Shown: positions 1 through 5,796 of the stretch, one piece after another
How positions within the stretch are numbered: the stretch's first letter is position 1
How the letters are laid out: each line of letters begins with the position of its first letter
Assembly (NCBI GenBank): GCA_946628865.1
Contig: CAMOXE010000087.1
Span: 1 to 5,796 of the forward strand
DNA from: an uncultured Clostridia bacterium
Lineage (GTDB): Bacteria > Bacillota > Clostridia > Christensenellales > Borkfalkiaceae
Length of the DNA stretch: 5,796 bases
Direction: 5' to 3'
The notes under the pieces: model-generated
Database searches by the model: none
Told to the model about the DNA's origin: nothing
The model's input: only the letters and a program-made list of their open reading frames with translations
Position numbers and translations under genes: made by a program

Positions 1-1251
1 AGGGTCGATCATAAAGACAAGTTCAAAATCGAATGCGTATGCGATAACGACCCGGCGAAAATACGACTTGCAAAAGACGATTGGGCTATTCCGGATGAAA
101 AATGTTTTTTAAGCGCGGACGAATTTTTAAAAGAAAAGCGCTCGGACGCTTTAGTTATCGCCACTCAAGACAGAGACCACGTCAAGATGTGCGTAAAAGC
201 CCTCGAACTCGGTTACGATATTTTGCTTGAAAAGCCGATTTCGCCCATAAAGGAAGAACTGTACGAACTTCTCGAGGCGAATAAAAAATACAACCGCAAG
301 GTAATAGTCTGTCACGTCTTGCGCTATGCGCCCGCGTTTACGAAGATAAAGTCGCTTTTAGACAGCGGAGTTATAGGCAAAGTCGTCTTGATAGATTGGA
401 TAGAGCAGGTCGCGTATTGGCATCAGGCGCACAGTTTCGTGCGCGGGAATTGGCGAAACGACAAGGAAACTTCGCCTATGATAATGCAGAAATGCTGTCA
501 CGATTTAGATCTTTTGCAGTACTATGCGAACTCGAAGTGCAAGACCGTGTATTCCGTCGGCAACCTTTCGTTTTTCAATAAGGAAAACAAGCCGCAAGGC
601 GCGGCAAGCCGCTGCGCGGACTGCAAGTATATAGACGAGTGCGTATACAGCGCGGAAACCCTTTACGTTAAAAAGAGACGCAAAGACTTCGATTGGATCG
701 AAGATAAACCGGACGTCGACGACGCCAAGCGCATGCAGGGCTGGCCGTTCAACGTGGTAGACCTTACAAGACCCATTACCGAAGAGTCGATAAGGCGTTC
801 GTATCGAGAAAATCAATACGGCAGATGCGTGTTCGAGTGCGACAATAACGTCGTGGACAACCAAAACGTCGTTATGCAGTTCGAGAACGGGATAAAAGCA
901 AATCTCACCATGACAGCGTTTACCGCTTTGCCGGGCAGAAAAATGACTTTTCACGGCACTCTCGGCGAAATCGAAATGGACGAGGAGAACGACTATATAA
1001 GGCTTTCGCTTTACGCCAAAGGCACTCGGTTTTTCAGTATAAAAAAAATAATCAAAGAGGCGTATGACGACAATTTCGGTCACGGCGGCGGGGACGCTAT
1101 GCTCGTATCCGATTTTTACGAGGCTTTAAAAGGCGATAAAGAACTGTCGACTACGCTGGACAGGTCGGTCGAGAGCCATTTGATGGCGCTCGCCGCAGAG
1201 AAATCGAGGCTTACCGGAGAGGTTTGTCTCGTTCACGAACTCGACGAATAA
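1..1251 (+). CDS. Gfo/Idh/MocA-family NAD(P)-dependent oxidoreductase, copy A (5' end outside window)
   Basis: The reading frame is open from base 1 to the TAA at 1249-1251, giving 416 visible residues. The ATG at 187 is internal. Alignment with copy B (3614-4846) suggests only about 17 residues are missing, including the GxGxxG dinucleotide loop. Visible Rossmann features are a VCDND strand end (about residues 13-17), IATQD (about 59-63) and the family EKP motif with Lys78. The C-terminal substrate domain has VAYWHQAHS, KCCHDLD (C165, C166, H167), a C-x2-C-x5-C group (C205, C208, C214), GRCVFECDNNVVD and FGHGGGD. These signatures define a Gfo/Idh/MocA subfamily known to me by sequence; its substrate is unknown to me. 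The family transfers hydride between NAD(P) and sugars, cyclitols or related compounds in the cytoplasm; some members hydrolyse glycosides with NAD as cofactor. It carries about 14 extra, mostly charged residues (about 227-246) compared with B. The galactosidase gene follows after 17 nt, so co-transcription is likely. The family call is firm and the substrate open. Confidence 0.93.
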   Translation, partial: RVDHKDKFKIECVCDNDPAKIRLAKDDWAIPDEKCFLSADEFLKEKRSDALVIATQDRDHVKMCVKALELGYDILLEKPISPIKEELYELLEANKKYNRKVIVCHVLRYAPAFTKIKSLLDSGVIGKVVLIDWIEQVAYWHQAHSFVRGNWRNDKETSPMIMQKCCHDLDLLQYYANSKCKTVYSVGNLSFFNKENKPQGAASRCADCKYIDECVYSAETLYVKKRRKDFDWIEDKPDVDDAKRMQGWPFNVVDLTRPITEESIRRSYRENQYGRCVFECDNNVVDNQNVVMQFENGIKANLTMTAFTALPGRKMTFHGTLGEIEMDEENDYIRLSLYAKGTRFFSIKKIIKEAYDDNFGHGGGDAMLVSDFYEALKGDKELSTTLDRSVESHLMALAAEKSRLTGEVCLVHELDE

Positions 1252-1252
1252 C

Positions 1253-1261
1253 GAGGAAAGG
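1253..1261 (+). promoter_or_regulatory. Ribosome binding site of the alpha-galactosidase gene
   Basis: GAGGAAAGG lies 7 nt before the ATG at 1269. It selects that start over the upstream in-frame ATG at 1224, which lies inside the end of the preceding gene and would add 15 very basic residues. The site begins just after the stop codon of copy A, which fits translation from one operon mRNA. Confidence 0.8.
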
Positions 1262-1268
1262 ACGCTAT

Positions 1269-3377
1269 ATGATACGTTTTGACAAAGAGAACCAAATTAT
1301 TGCCATAGACACTAAAAACACGACTTACGCAATGCAGATATTGCGCGATAAATACGTCTTGCACCGATACTTCGGCAAGAAAACGAAAGACGTTCCGCTT
1401 TATGAAGAGCGATTGCTGCAGTTTTCGCCGTATGACGCGGAGATAAGCAGGAGTTTTTCTCTCGATGCGGTTGCGAGCGAACTCTCATTTTTCGGCAGCG
1501 GGGATTTGCGCGATACCGGAATAAAGATTAAAAATCGTTACGGCAACAGCGTAACCAAATTCATATATAAGTCTTTCAGAACTTTTAAAGGCAGAATACC
1601 TTTCGGCGACATGCCGTACTCGAGAAACGGCGACGAAACGCTCGAAATCACTTACTTCGACGACGTTTCAAATTGCCGTTTGAAATCTTACTATACCGTT
1701 TATTACGATACGGATACGATAGTCAGATACGTCGTATTTGAAAACGCGGGCAAGGATACTCTTTTAATAGAAAACGCGCTCGCCTGTCAGTTGGATTTTG
1801 AAAATGCGGACTTCGAGTTCGTCTGTCTTGCCGGTCAATATTATCACGAACGCAATATCACGGCTTATCCCTTGCACTTCGGGAAACAATCCATTTACAG
1901 CGAGAGGGGGCATTCTTCGGCAAACGCAAATCCGTTCGCCATATTGAAATCTCCCGCCGCAGACGAGAATAGCGGCGAATGCTACGCGGCAGAGTTCGTC
2001 TATTCGGGAGATTTTGAATTGCAAGCGGAACTGATGTACGACAAGCGCATGCGGTTTATGGCGGGGCTTAATCGCCATACCATATCCTGGAATCTACGCG
2101 GGGGCGACAGTTTTACAACTCCCGAAACGATATTGACTTTCTCCGCCGAGGGGCTGAACGGCGTAAGCCGAAACTTGCACGACCACTTGCGGGCAAACGT
2201 TATCAATCCGAAATTCGTATACGCTCCTCGCCCCGTGGTTATAAATACCTGGGAAGCGGTGCATTTCAATATAAACGAGGACGTCTTACTCAAATACGCC
2301 GACGCCGCCGCGGAGATAGGAATCGATATGCTCGTGGTTGACGACGGTTGGTTCGGAAAAAGAAACGACGACACTTCTTCGCTCGGCGATTGGTATTTAA
2401 ATACCGAAAAGTTTAAAAACGGCTTGGAGAGTTTCTCCGAAAAAATCCATAATAAGGGTCTGAAACTCGGAATCTGGATAGAACCGGAAATGATTAACCC
2501 CAAGAGCGAATTGTATTCTAAGCACCCCGATTGGGCTCTGCAATGCCCGAACAGAGAAAAGTCGCTTTGGCGGCATCAACTCGTACTCGATATGTCCAAC
2601 GACGAAGCCGTTACCTATGTAGCAAACAGCATAATTGAAACGTTAAAGGACGTAAAACTCGAGTATATCAAGTGGGATTTCAACCGTTCGCTATCCGAAG
2701 TCGGCTCGCTTGCCTTCGACGAAGAACGGCAATGCGAAATAAAACACAGGTTTGTTCTCGGAACTTATAAGATGCATAAAATGCTTACCGAAGCGTTCCC
2801 CGACGTAATATTCGAGGGCTGTTCGGGCGGCGGAGGGAGGTTTGACGCCGGCATACTCTTTTACTGTCCGCAGATTTGGACTTCGGACGATACCGACCCG
2901 ATTGAAAGGCTTAAAATCCAGCAAGGCACGATGACCGCATATCCGCTTTCCGCTATCAGCGCGCACGTTTCAAATACCCTCATAAACGATTACGAGGACC
3001 GTCCCGACTACGATTTAAGGTTTAAAGTCGCCCTCGGCGGAGTTTTGGGCTATGAACTCGACATTACCTCGCTTTCGCCCGAAGAAAAGAAAGAGGCTGA
3101 AAAACAGATACGGCTTTACAAAAAACTCAGCGGACTTATTCTTCACGGCGACGCGTTCAGACTTAGCGGTTTAAGCGATAACGAATACGGTTTTTACGTC
3201 TTGTCAAAGGACGGAACGGAATATTATTTCGAGTATTATAACCTTTCGGACGCGCCCGTTCAAAGGCTGTTTGAAATCAAGTTGCGAGACGAAAAGGTAA
3301 TTATAGACACCTCGAAAGCGGTTAAATACAGCGGCAATAAGACGCTTTATTATATGTTTTCCTGTTCTATAGCCTGA
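1269..3377 (+). CDS. Alpha-galactosidase, glycoside hydrolase family 36
   Basis: This 702-residue protein should hydrolyse terminal alpha-1,6-galactose from melibiose, raffinose or related galactosides with retention of configuration. It has no signal peptide or membrane segment, so it acts in the cytoplasm and needs imported substrate. The length is normal for bacterial GH36 (about 700-750). The N-terminal beta-sandwich spans roughly residues 1-320, the catalytic (beta/alpha)8 barrel about 325-640, and the rest is the C-terminal beta domain. Motifs in order are VVDDGWFG (D358, D359), GIWIEPEM, YIKWDFNR with nucleophile D470, EGCSGGGGRFD (C518) and TSDDTD with acid/base D540. The 70-residue gap between the two catalytic Asp residues matches what I recall for characterised GH36 enzymes. 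All key residues are present. The start is the ATG at 1269, chosen for its ribosome site. It follows copy A by 17 nt, probably in one operon. Alpha-N-acetylgalactosaminidase is a less likely alternative within GH36. Confidence 0.95.
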   Translation: MIRFDKENQIIAIDTKNTTYAMQILRDKYVLHRYFGKKTKDVPLYEERLLQFSPYDAEISRSFSLDAVASELSFFGSGDLRDTGIKIKNRYGNSVTKFIYKSFRTFKGRIPFGDMPYSRNGDETLEITYFDDVSNCRLKSYYTVYYDTDTIVRYVVFENAGKDTLLIENALACQLDFENADFEFVCLAGQYYHERNITAYPLHFGKQSIYSERGHSSANANPFAILKSPAADENSGECYAAEFVYSGDFELQAELMYDKRMRFMAGLNRHTISWNLRGGDSFTTPETILTFSAEGLNGVSRNLHDHLRANVINPKFVYAPRPVVINTWEAVHFNINEDVLLKYADAAAEIGIDMLVVDDGWFGKRNDDTSSLGDWYLNTEKFKNGLESFSEKIHNKGLKLGIWIEPEMINPKSELYSKHPDWALQCPNREKSLWRHQLVLDMSNDEAVTYVANSIIETLKDVKLEYIKWDFNRSLSEVGSLAFDEERQCEIKHRFVLGTYKMHKMLTEAFPDVIFEGCSGGGGRFDAGILFYCPQIWTSDDTDPIERLKIQQGTMTAYPLSAISAHVSNTLINDYEDRPDYDLRFKVALGGVLGYELDITSLSPEEKKEAEKQIRLYKKLSGLILHGDAFRLSGLSDNEYGFYVLSKDGTEYYFEYYNLSDAPVQRLFEIKLRDEKVIIDTSKAVKYSGNKTLYYMFSCSIA

Positions 3378-3403
3378 CAAGACTTAAACGGAATACGGTT
3401 TAA

Positions 3404-3473
3404 GCGGCGCTTATGACTGAGAAAACTCTTAGCGCTGCGCCAAACGGCATAAAACGGAAGTGGCGCTTAATTT
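3404..3473 (+). terminator. Possible weak terminator or structured 3' region after the galactosidase gene
   Basis: Two hairpins can form here. One pairs 3404-3411 with 3431-3438 (8 pairs, one G-U, 19-nt loop). The other pairs GCGCCA at 3437-3442 with TGGCGC at 3461-3466 (18-nt loop) and is followed by TTAATTT. They share bases 3437-3438, so they exclude each other. A further small stem, CTTAAAC/GTTTAAG, lies at 3383-3404. The loops are long and there is no proper U-run, so termination here is only a guess; transcripts may read through into the next gene. Confidence 0.3.
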
Positions 3474-3516
3474 ACGCGCGGACGAAAATACGCCCCGTTA
3501 AGACGTCGGAGAACGG

Positions 3517-3544
3517 TTGCGTCCGTTATATAACCGATTATAAT
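3517..3544 (+). promoter_or_regulatory. Candidate promoter 1 for copy B (TTGCGT / TATAAT)
   Basis: TTGCGT at 3517-3522 and a consensus TATAAT at 3539-3544 are separated by 16 bp, a layout fitting a sigma-70/sigma-A promoter. The -35 hexamer lies in the loop of a short inverted repeat (AACGG at 3512-3516, CCGTT at 3523-3527), and the -10 lies in the centre of the 16-bp palindrome. A protein bound to that palindrome would block this promoter. It competes with candidate promoter 2; only one may be real. Confidence 0.4.
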
Positions 3545-3548
3545 CGGT
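3533..3548. promoter_or_regulatory. Perfect 16-bp palindrome, candidate operator upstream of copy B
   Basis: ACCGATTA at 3533-3540 is followed directly by its reverse complement TAATCGGT at 3541-3548, with no spacer. It sits in the intergenic region 66-81 nt before the start of copy B, contains a consensus TATAAT at 3539-3544, and ends 4 nt before a TTGTTT hexamer that could be a -35 element. The position and dyad symmetry suggest a binding site for a dimeric transcription factor. I do not recognise the sequence as the operator of a known regulator family. Confidence 0.5.
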
Positions 3549-3552
3549 CGGT

Positions 3553-3581
3553 TTGTTTTCGTAATTTCCGATAAACATAAT
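3553..3581 (+). promoter_or_regulatory. Candidate promoter 2 for copy B (TTGTTT / CATAAT)
   Basis: TTGTTT at 3553-3558 and CATAAT at 3576-3581 are separated by exactly 17 bp. The predicted start of transcription would be near 3588, leaving a short leader of about 25 nt with the ribosome site in it. In this model the palindrome would be centred near -48, a position open to either an activator or a repressor. It is about as plausible as candidate 1. Confidence 0.4.
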
Positions 3582-3600
3582 ATACAACATTGAATTGTCC

Positions 3601-3607
3601 AAAGGAG
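3601..3607 (+). promoter_or_regulatory. Ribosome binding site of copy B
   Basis: AAAGGAG lies 6 nt before the ATG at 3614. It rules out the upstream in-frame ATG at 3590, which lacks such a site and would put eight extra residues before the Rossmann strand. Confidence 0.85.
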
Positions 3608-3613
3608 AATATA

Positions 3614-4846
3614 ATGAAGGTAGCGGTAATAGGTTACGGCGGAAGAGGCAGACTTTACACCGACATATTGAAAAACAAATCCGTCGAGATAGCGGCGGTA
3701 TGCGATACGGATAAGGATAAACTTGCCCTTGCCGTTCGCGAACTGGGTATCTCTCAAAATTCGCTCTACGACAGCGAGGAGGAATTTTTTAAGCAAGGGA
3801 AACTTGCGGATATGCTTATGGTATGCACGCAGGACGAACTTCATTTCAGGCACGCAATATGCGGGCTTGAGTGCGGATACGATCTTTTACTTGAAAAGCC
3901 GATCGCTTGCAGTATAGAAGAGTGTAAGGAGATAGAGAAAAAAGCGGAAGAAACGGGCAGGAACGTTTTCGTGTGCCACGTTTTGAGGTATACGCCGTTT
4001 TTCGGCGGCATAAAAAAAGAGATAGATAGCGGCAAATTCGGCAAGGTAGTGACCGTATCCATTACGGAAAACGTTGCGTATTGGCATCAGGCGCACAGTT
4101 ACGTCAGAGGGAATTGGAACAACGACAAAATCGCCACGCCGATGATTGTTGCCAAATGCTGTCACGATATAGACCTTATATGTTGGTTCGTCGGAGAAAA
4201 GTGCGACAAAGTAAATTCGTTCGGAACGCTGTCGTATTTTAACAGAGAACACGCCCCCGTAGGCTCGGCGGAATATTGTCTTGATTGTAAATACAGAGCG
4301 AGTTGCGCCTACAGCGCCGAGAAGATATATATAAAGGACAGGGCTGAAAAGGGGAAACTCGGTTGGCCTTGCGATATAGTCGTAAACGAACCTACTGTGG
4401 AAAAGTTGTACGAGGCGTTAAAGACGAGCAAATACGGTAAGTGCGTCTATAAGTGCGATAACAACGTTGTCGACCACCAGATAGTAAATATGAATTTCGT
4501 GGGCGGCGCTACCGCTTCGCTTACGATGACGGCGTTTTCGGGCGAGTGTTACAGAGAAATCCACGTTCACTTGGAAAAAGGAGATATATACGGGGATATG
4601 CTCGGCAACGTCCTGACTTGCAATATTTACGGAGAGGGACAGTACAAGATAGACGTCAATTTAGAGTCGGATTCCGCATACGGACACGGCGGCGGCGACG
4701 TGGGAATGATAAATACGATTATCGATTTCTATGACGGCAAGGATAAAATGCGGACGACGATAAATCAATCCATGCAAAGCCACTATATAGGTTTTTCCGC
4801 GGAATTGTCACGCAAAAACGGCGGCAACGTAGTGGAAATCGAATAA
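3614..4846 (+). CDS. Gfo/Idh/MocA-family NAD(P)-dependent oxidoreductase, copy B
   Basis: This complete 410-residue protein is a likely cytoplasmic NAD(P)-dependent enzyme acting on a sugar or related compound. The N-terminus MKVAVIGYGGRGR carries the dinucleotide loop (G7, G9, G12) directly after the first strand, which supports the ATG at 3614. AVCDTD marks the second strand end, and EKP contains the likely catalytic Lys95. The C-terminal domain has VAYWHQAHS, KCCHDID (C182, C183, H184), a C-x2-C-x5-C group (C222, C225, C231), GKCVYKCDNNVVD (C277, C281) and YGHGGGD (356-362). All are shared with copy A; the two are paralogues, with well over half the central residues identical by eye. It has its own leader with promoter-like hexamers and a palindrome, so it may be regulated separately from the A-galactosidase operon. 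It is followed by a strong terminator. The family is certain, but the substrate and direction are unknown; an NAD-dependent glycosidase role is possible. Confidence 0.95.
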   Translation: MKVAVIGYGGRGRLYTDILKNKSVEIAAVCDTDKDKLALAVRELGISQNSLYDSEEEFFKQGKLADMLMVCTQDELHFRHAICGLECGYDLLLEKPIACSIEECKEIEKKAEETGRNVFVCHVLRYTPFFGGIKKEIDSGKFGKVVTVSITENVAYWHQAHSYVRGNWNNDKIATPMIVAKCCHDIDLICWFVGEKCDKVNSFGTLSYFNREHAPVGSAEYCLDCKYRASCAYSAEKIYIKDRAEKGKLGWPCDIVVNEPTVEKLYEALKTSKYGKCVYKCDNNVVDHQIVNMNFVGGATASLTMTAFSGECYREIHVHLEKGDIYGDMLGNVLTCNIYGEGQYKIDVNLESDSAYGHGGGDVGMINTIIDFYDGKDKMRTTINQSMQSHYIGFSAELSRKNGGNVVEIE

Positions 4847-4866
4847 TAATTCAATATTCGGCGAGA

Positions 4867-4914
4867 ATATAAAAGTGCGTAAGTCAATTGGAATAACTTA
4901 CGCACTTTTTATAT
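4867..4914. terminator. Bidirectional intrinsic terminator between copy B and leuS
   Basis: A perfect 14-bp inverted repeat pairs AAAAGTGCGTAAGT (4871-4884) with ACTTACGCACTTTT (4896-4909) around an 11-nt loop. With T4910 bulged, ATAT at 4867-4870 can also pair with ATAT at 4911-4914. The top-strand transcript ends in CTTTTTATAT and the bottom-strand transcript in CTTTTATAT, so both have a U-rich tail. It begins 20 nt after the copy B stop and lies about 100 nt beyond the leuS stop, which suits shared use by the two converging genes. Confidence 0.9.
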
Positions 4915-5014
4915 GTATCAGCCAAGTCAATTCATATCCGAACTCGTTTAAGCGGCGGAATTTCCACTCGTCGGAATTATTCGATCGAAATTGCGAAAAG
5001 GCAAAACCCCGCGA

Positions 5015-5796
5015 CTACTTCACTATGAGATTGATAAGTCTGCCTTTTACGACTATAACTTTTACGATCTCTTTACCGTCCAAAAGTCGCGCTATAGTTT
5101 CGTCTTTCAATACTTCCGCCTTTATTTCCTCTTCGGAAAGAGAAGTCGAAAGCACTATTTTGGCTTTCATCTTGCTGTTTATCTGTACGGCGAGTTCCGC
5201 CTCGTCTTTAACGAGCGCGCTCTCGTCGGCAGTTGGGTAGTCCTGCAAAAATACCGACTTCTTGTTGCCGCGCGTTTCCCACAGTTCTTCCGCAAAATGC
5301 GGCGCGCACGGCGCGAGCAACAGTATGAGCGTGTCGATCGCTTTTTTCATAAGCGACGTGTATTTCGTTTCCAAAGCCTCGTATTTATATATGGCGGTAA
5401 CGAACTCCATCAGCCTTGCAATCGCCGTATTGAACGAGAAATTATTCATATCTCTGTCGACCGACTTGATCGTGTACGCCTCGCTGTAAAGGAGTTCCTT
5501 TTCGTCTTTGCCGAGTTTATAATCGCCGTTGTCCTTATAGGCGTTTACCTTTGCCACCAGCCTTTCGACTCTGTCGGCGAACTTTGCAATGGACTTTATG
5601 CCGTTATCGTCCCACGGTCCGCCCGCCGTATAGTCGAAACCGAACATAAGATACATTCTGAATACGTCCGAGCCGTAAGTTTCGATATATTGATCCGGCG
5701 AAACGACGTTGCCGCGTGATTTACTCATTCTGAATCCGTCCGGACCCAAAATTATGCCCTGGTGAGTAAGCGAAGTGCACGGCTGCGCGATCTTGG
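5015..5796 (-). CDS. leuS: Leucyl-tRNA synthetase, C-terminal part (5' end outside window)
   Basis: On the minus strand the frame is open from the right edge (first full codon 5794-5792) to the TAG at 5017-5015, giving 259 residues of a class I synthetase that is normally about 800 or more. LeuRS charges tRNA-Leu with leucine in the cytoplasm and is essential. Near the visible start is LTHQGIILGPDGFRMSKSRGN. It contains the KMSKS ATP-binding loop as RMSKS (visible residues 22-26), followed by VVSPDQYIETYGSDVFRMY. The helical anticodon-binding domain follows, with the typical LAPCAPHFAEELW. The small C-terminal domain ends in VKVIVVKGRLINLIVK, which matches the normal LeuRS end, so the 3' end is intact. 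The TTG at 5749 is internal and not a start. The gene converges on copy B and shares its terminator. It has no functional link to the sugar genes. Confidence 0.97.
   Translation of the reverse strand, partial: KIAQPCTSLTHQGIILGPDGFRMSKSRGNVVSPDQYIETYGSDVFRMYLMFGFDYTAGGPWDDNGIKSIAKFADRVERLVAKVNAYKDNGDYKLGKDEKELLYSEAYTIKSVDRDMNNFSFNTAIARLMEFVTAIYKYEALETKYTSLMKKAIDTLILLLAPCAPHFAEELWETRGNKKSVFLQDYPTADESALVKDEAELAVQINSKMKAKIVLSTSLSEEEIKAEVLKDETIARLLDGKEIVKVIVVKGRLINLIVK

Noticed and set aside
505..1083. A 192-codon open frame on the minus strand opposite copy A.
   Set aside because: It lies wholly antisense to a well-supported oxidoreductase, has no recognisable motif, and is explained by codon bias in the real gene.
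1224..1268. Upstream ATG at 1224 as start of the galactosidase.
   Set aside because: It would overlap the preceding gene and add 15 residues rich in Arg that GH36 proteins lack. The strong ribosome site lies after it and points to 1269.
2000..2966. Several minus-strand open frames within the galactosidase gene.
   Set aside because: They overlap the conserved GH36 catalytic motifs on the other strand and show no motifs of their own.
3413..3574. A 53-codon open frame from ATG 3413 to TAA 3572-3574 in the intergenic region.
   Set aside because: It has no ribosome binding site, a very basic and unpatterned composition, and runs across the palindrome and promoter-like hexamers of copy B. Nothing in it resembles a known small protein.
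4946..4957. A 12-nt repeat, GTTTAAGCGGCG, at 3398-3409 and 4946-4957 on either side of copy B.
   Set aside because: About one 12-nt match is expected by chance in a window this size, and there are no other signs of an element boundary or attachment site.
4991..5719. A 242-codon plus-strand open frame opposite leuS.
   Set aside because: It is antisense to clear LeuRS sequence, and its composition (many Arg, Phe and Tyr) is that of a mirror frame. It also runs from the leuS trailer with no ribosome site.
5715..5729. RMSKS in place of KMSKS in LeuRS as an active-site defect.
   Set aside because: The second Lys and the serines of the loop are kept, and substitution at the first position is tolerated in the family, so it is read as normal variation.
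1..5796. A defence system, mobile element, CRISPR array or RNA gene.
   Set aside because: No transposase, integrase, repeat-spacer pattern, tRNA-like or rRNA-like sequence was seen. All coding space is taken by metabolic or housekeeping genes.

Overview
The window looks like a chromosomal segment from a bacterium, probably a Firmicute of the Clostridia type. That rests on moderate G+C (upper 40s percent by eye), strong AGGAGG-like ribosome sites, short intergenic gaps, and sequence resembling the carbohydrate-utilisation loci of gut Clostridia. The lineage is inference; there is no rRNA or other firm marker apart from a leuS fragment.

Layout. Positions 1-1251 (+) hold nearly all of a Gfo/Idh/MocA-family NAD(P)-dependent oxidoreductase, cut by the left edge (copy A). 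It is followed after 17 nt, apparently in the same operon, by a complete intracellular GH36 alpha-galactosidase at 1269-3377 (+). A 236-nt intergenic stretch (3378-3613) contains possible RNA hairpins, promoter-like hexamers and a perfect 16-bp palindrome. It leads to a second, complete Gfo/Idh/MocA oxidoreductase at 3614-4846 (+, copy B), which is clearly a paralogue of A. A strong hairpin with A- and T-rich flanks (4867-4914) ends that gene and can also end the convergent gene on the opposite strand. That gene is the C-terminal third of leucyl-tRNA synthetase (leuS), 5015-5796 (-), cut by the right edge.

How the genes may work together. The GH36 enzyme would release alpha-linked galactose in the cytoplasm. 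The two oxidoreductases belong to a cysteine-containing Gfo/Idh/MocA subfamily that I recognise by its motifs but whose substrate I do not know. Their placement on both sides of the galactosidase suggests oxidation or reduction of a sugar or glycoside linked to alpha-galactosides. This is a hypothesis from context. No transporter, regulator or kinase is visible here. leuS is housekeeping and marks the end of the carbohydrate cluster.

I see no mobile element, CRISPR array, tRNA or rRNA. The window is mostly ordinary. The points most worth a second look are the paired oxidoreductases with their conserved cysteine set and the palindrome at the promoter of copy B.
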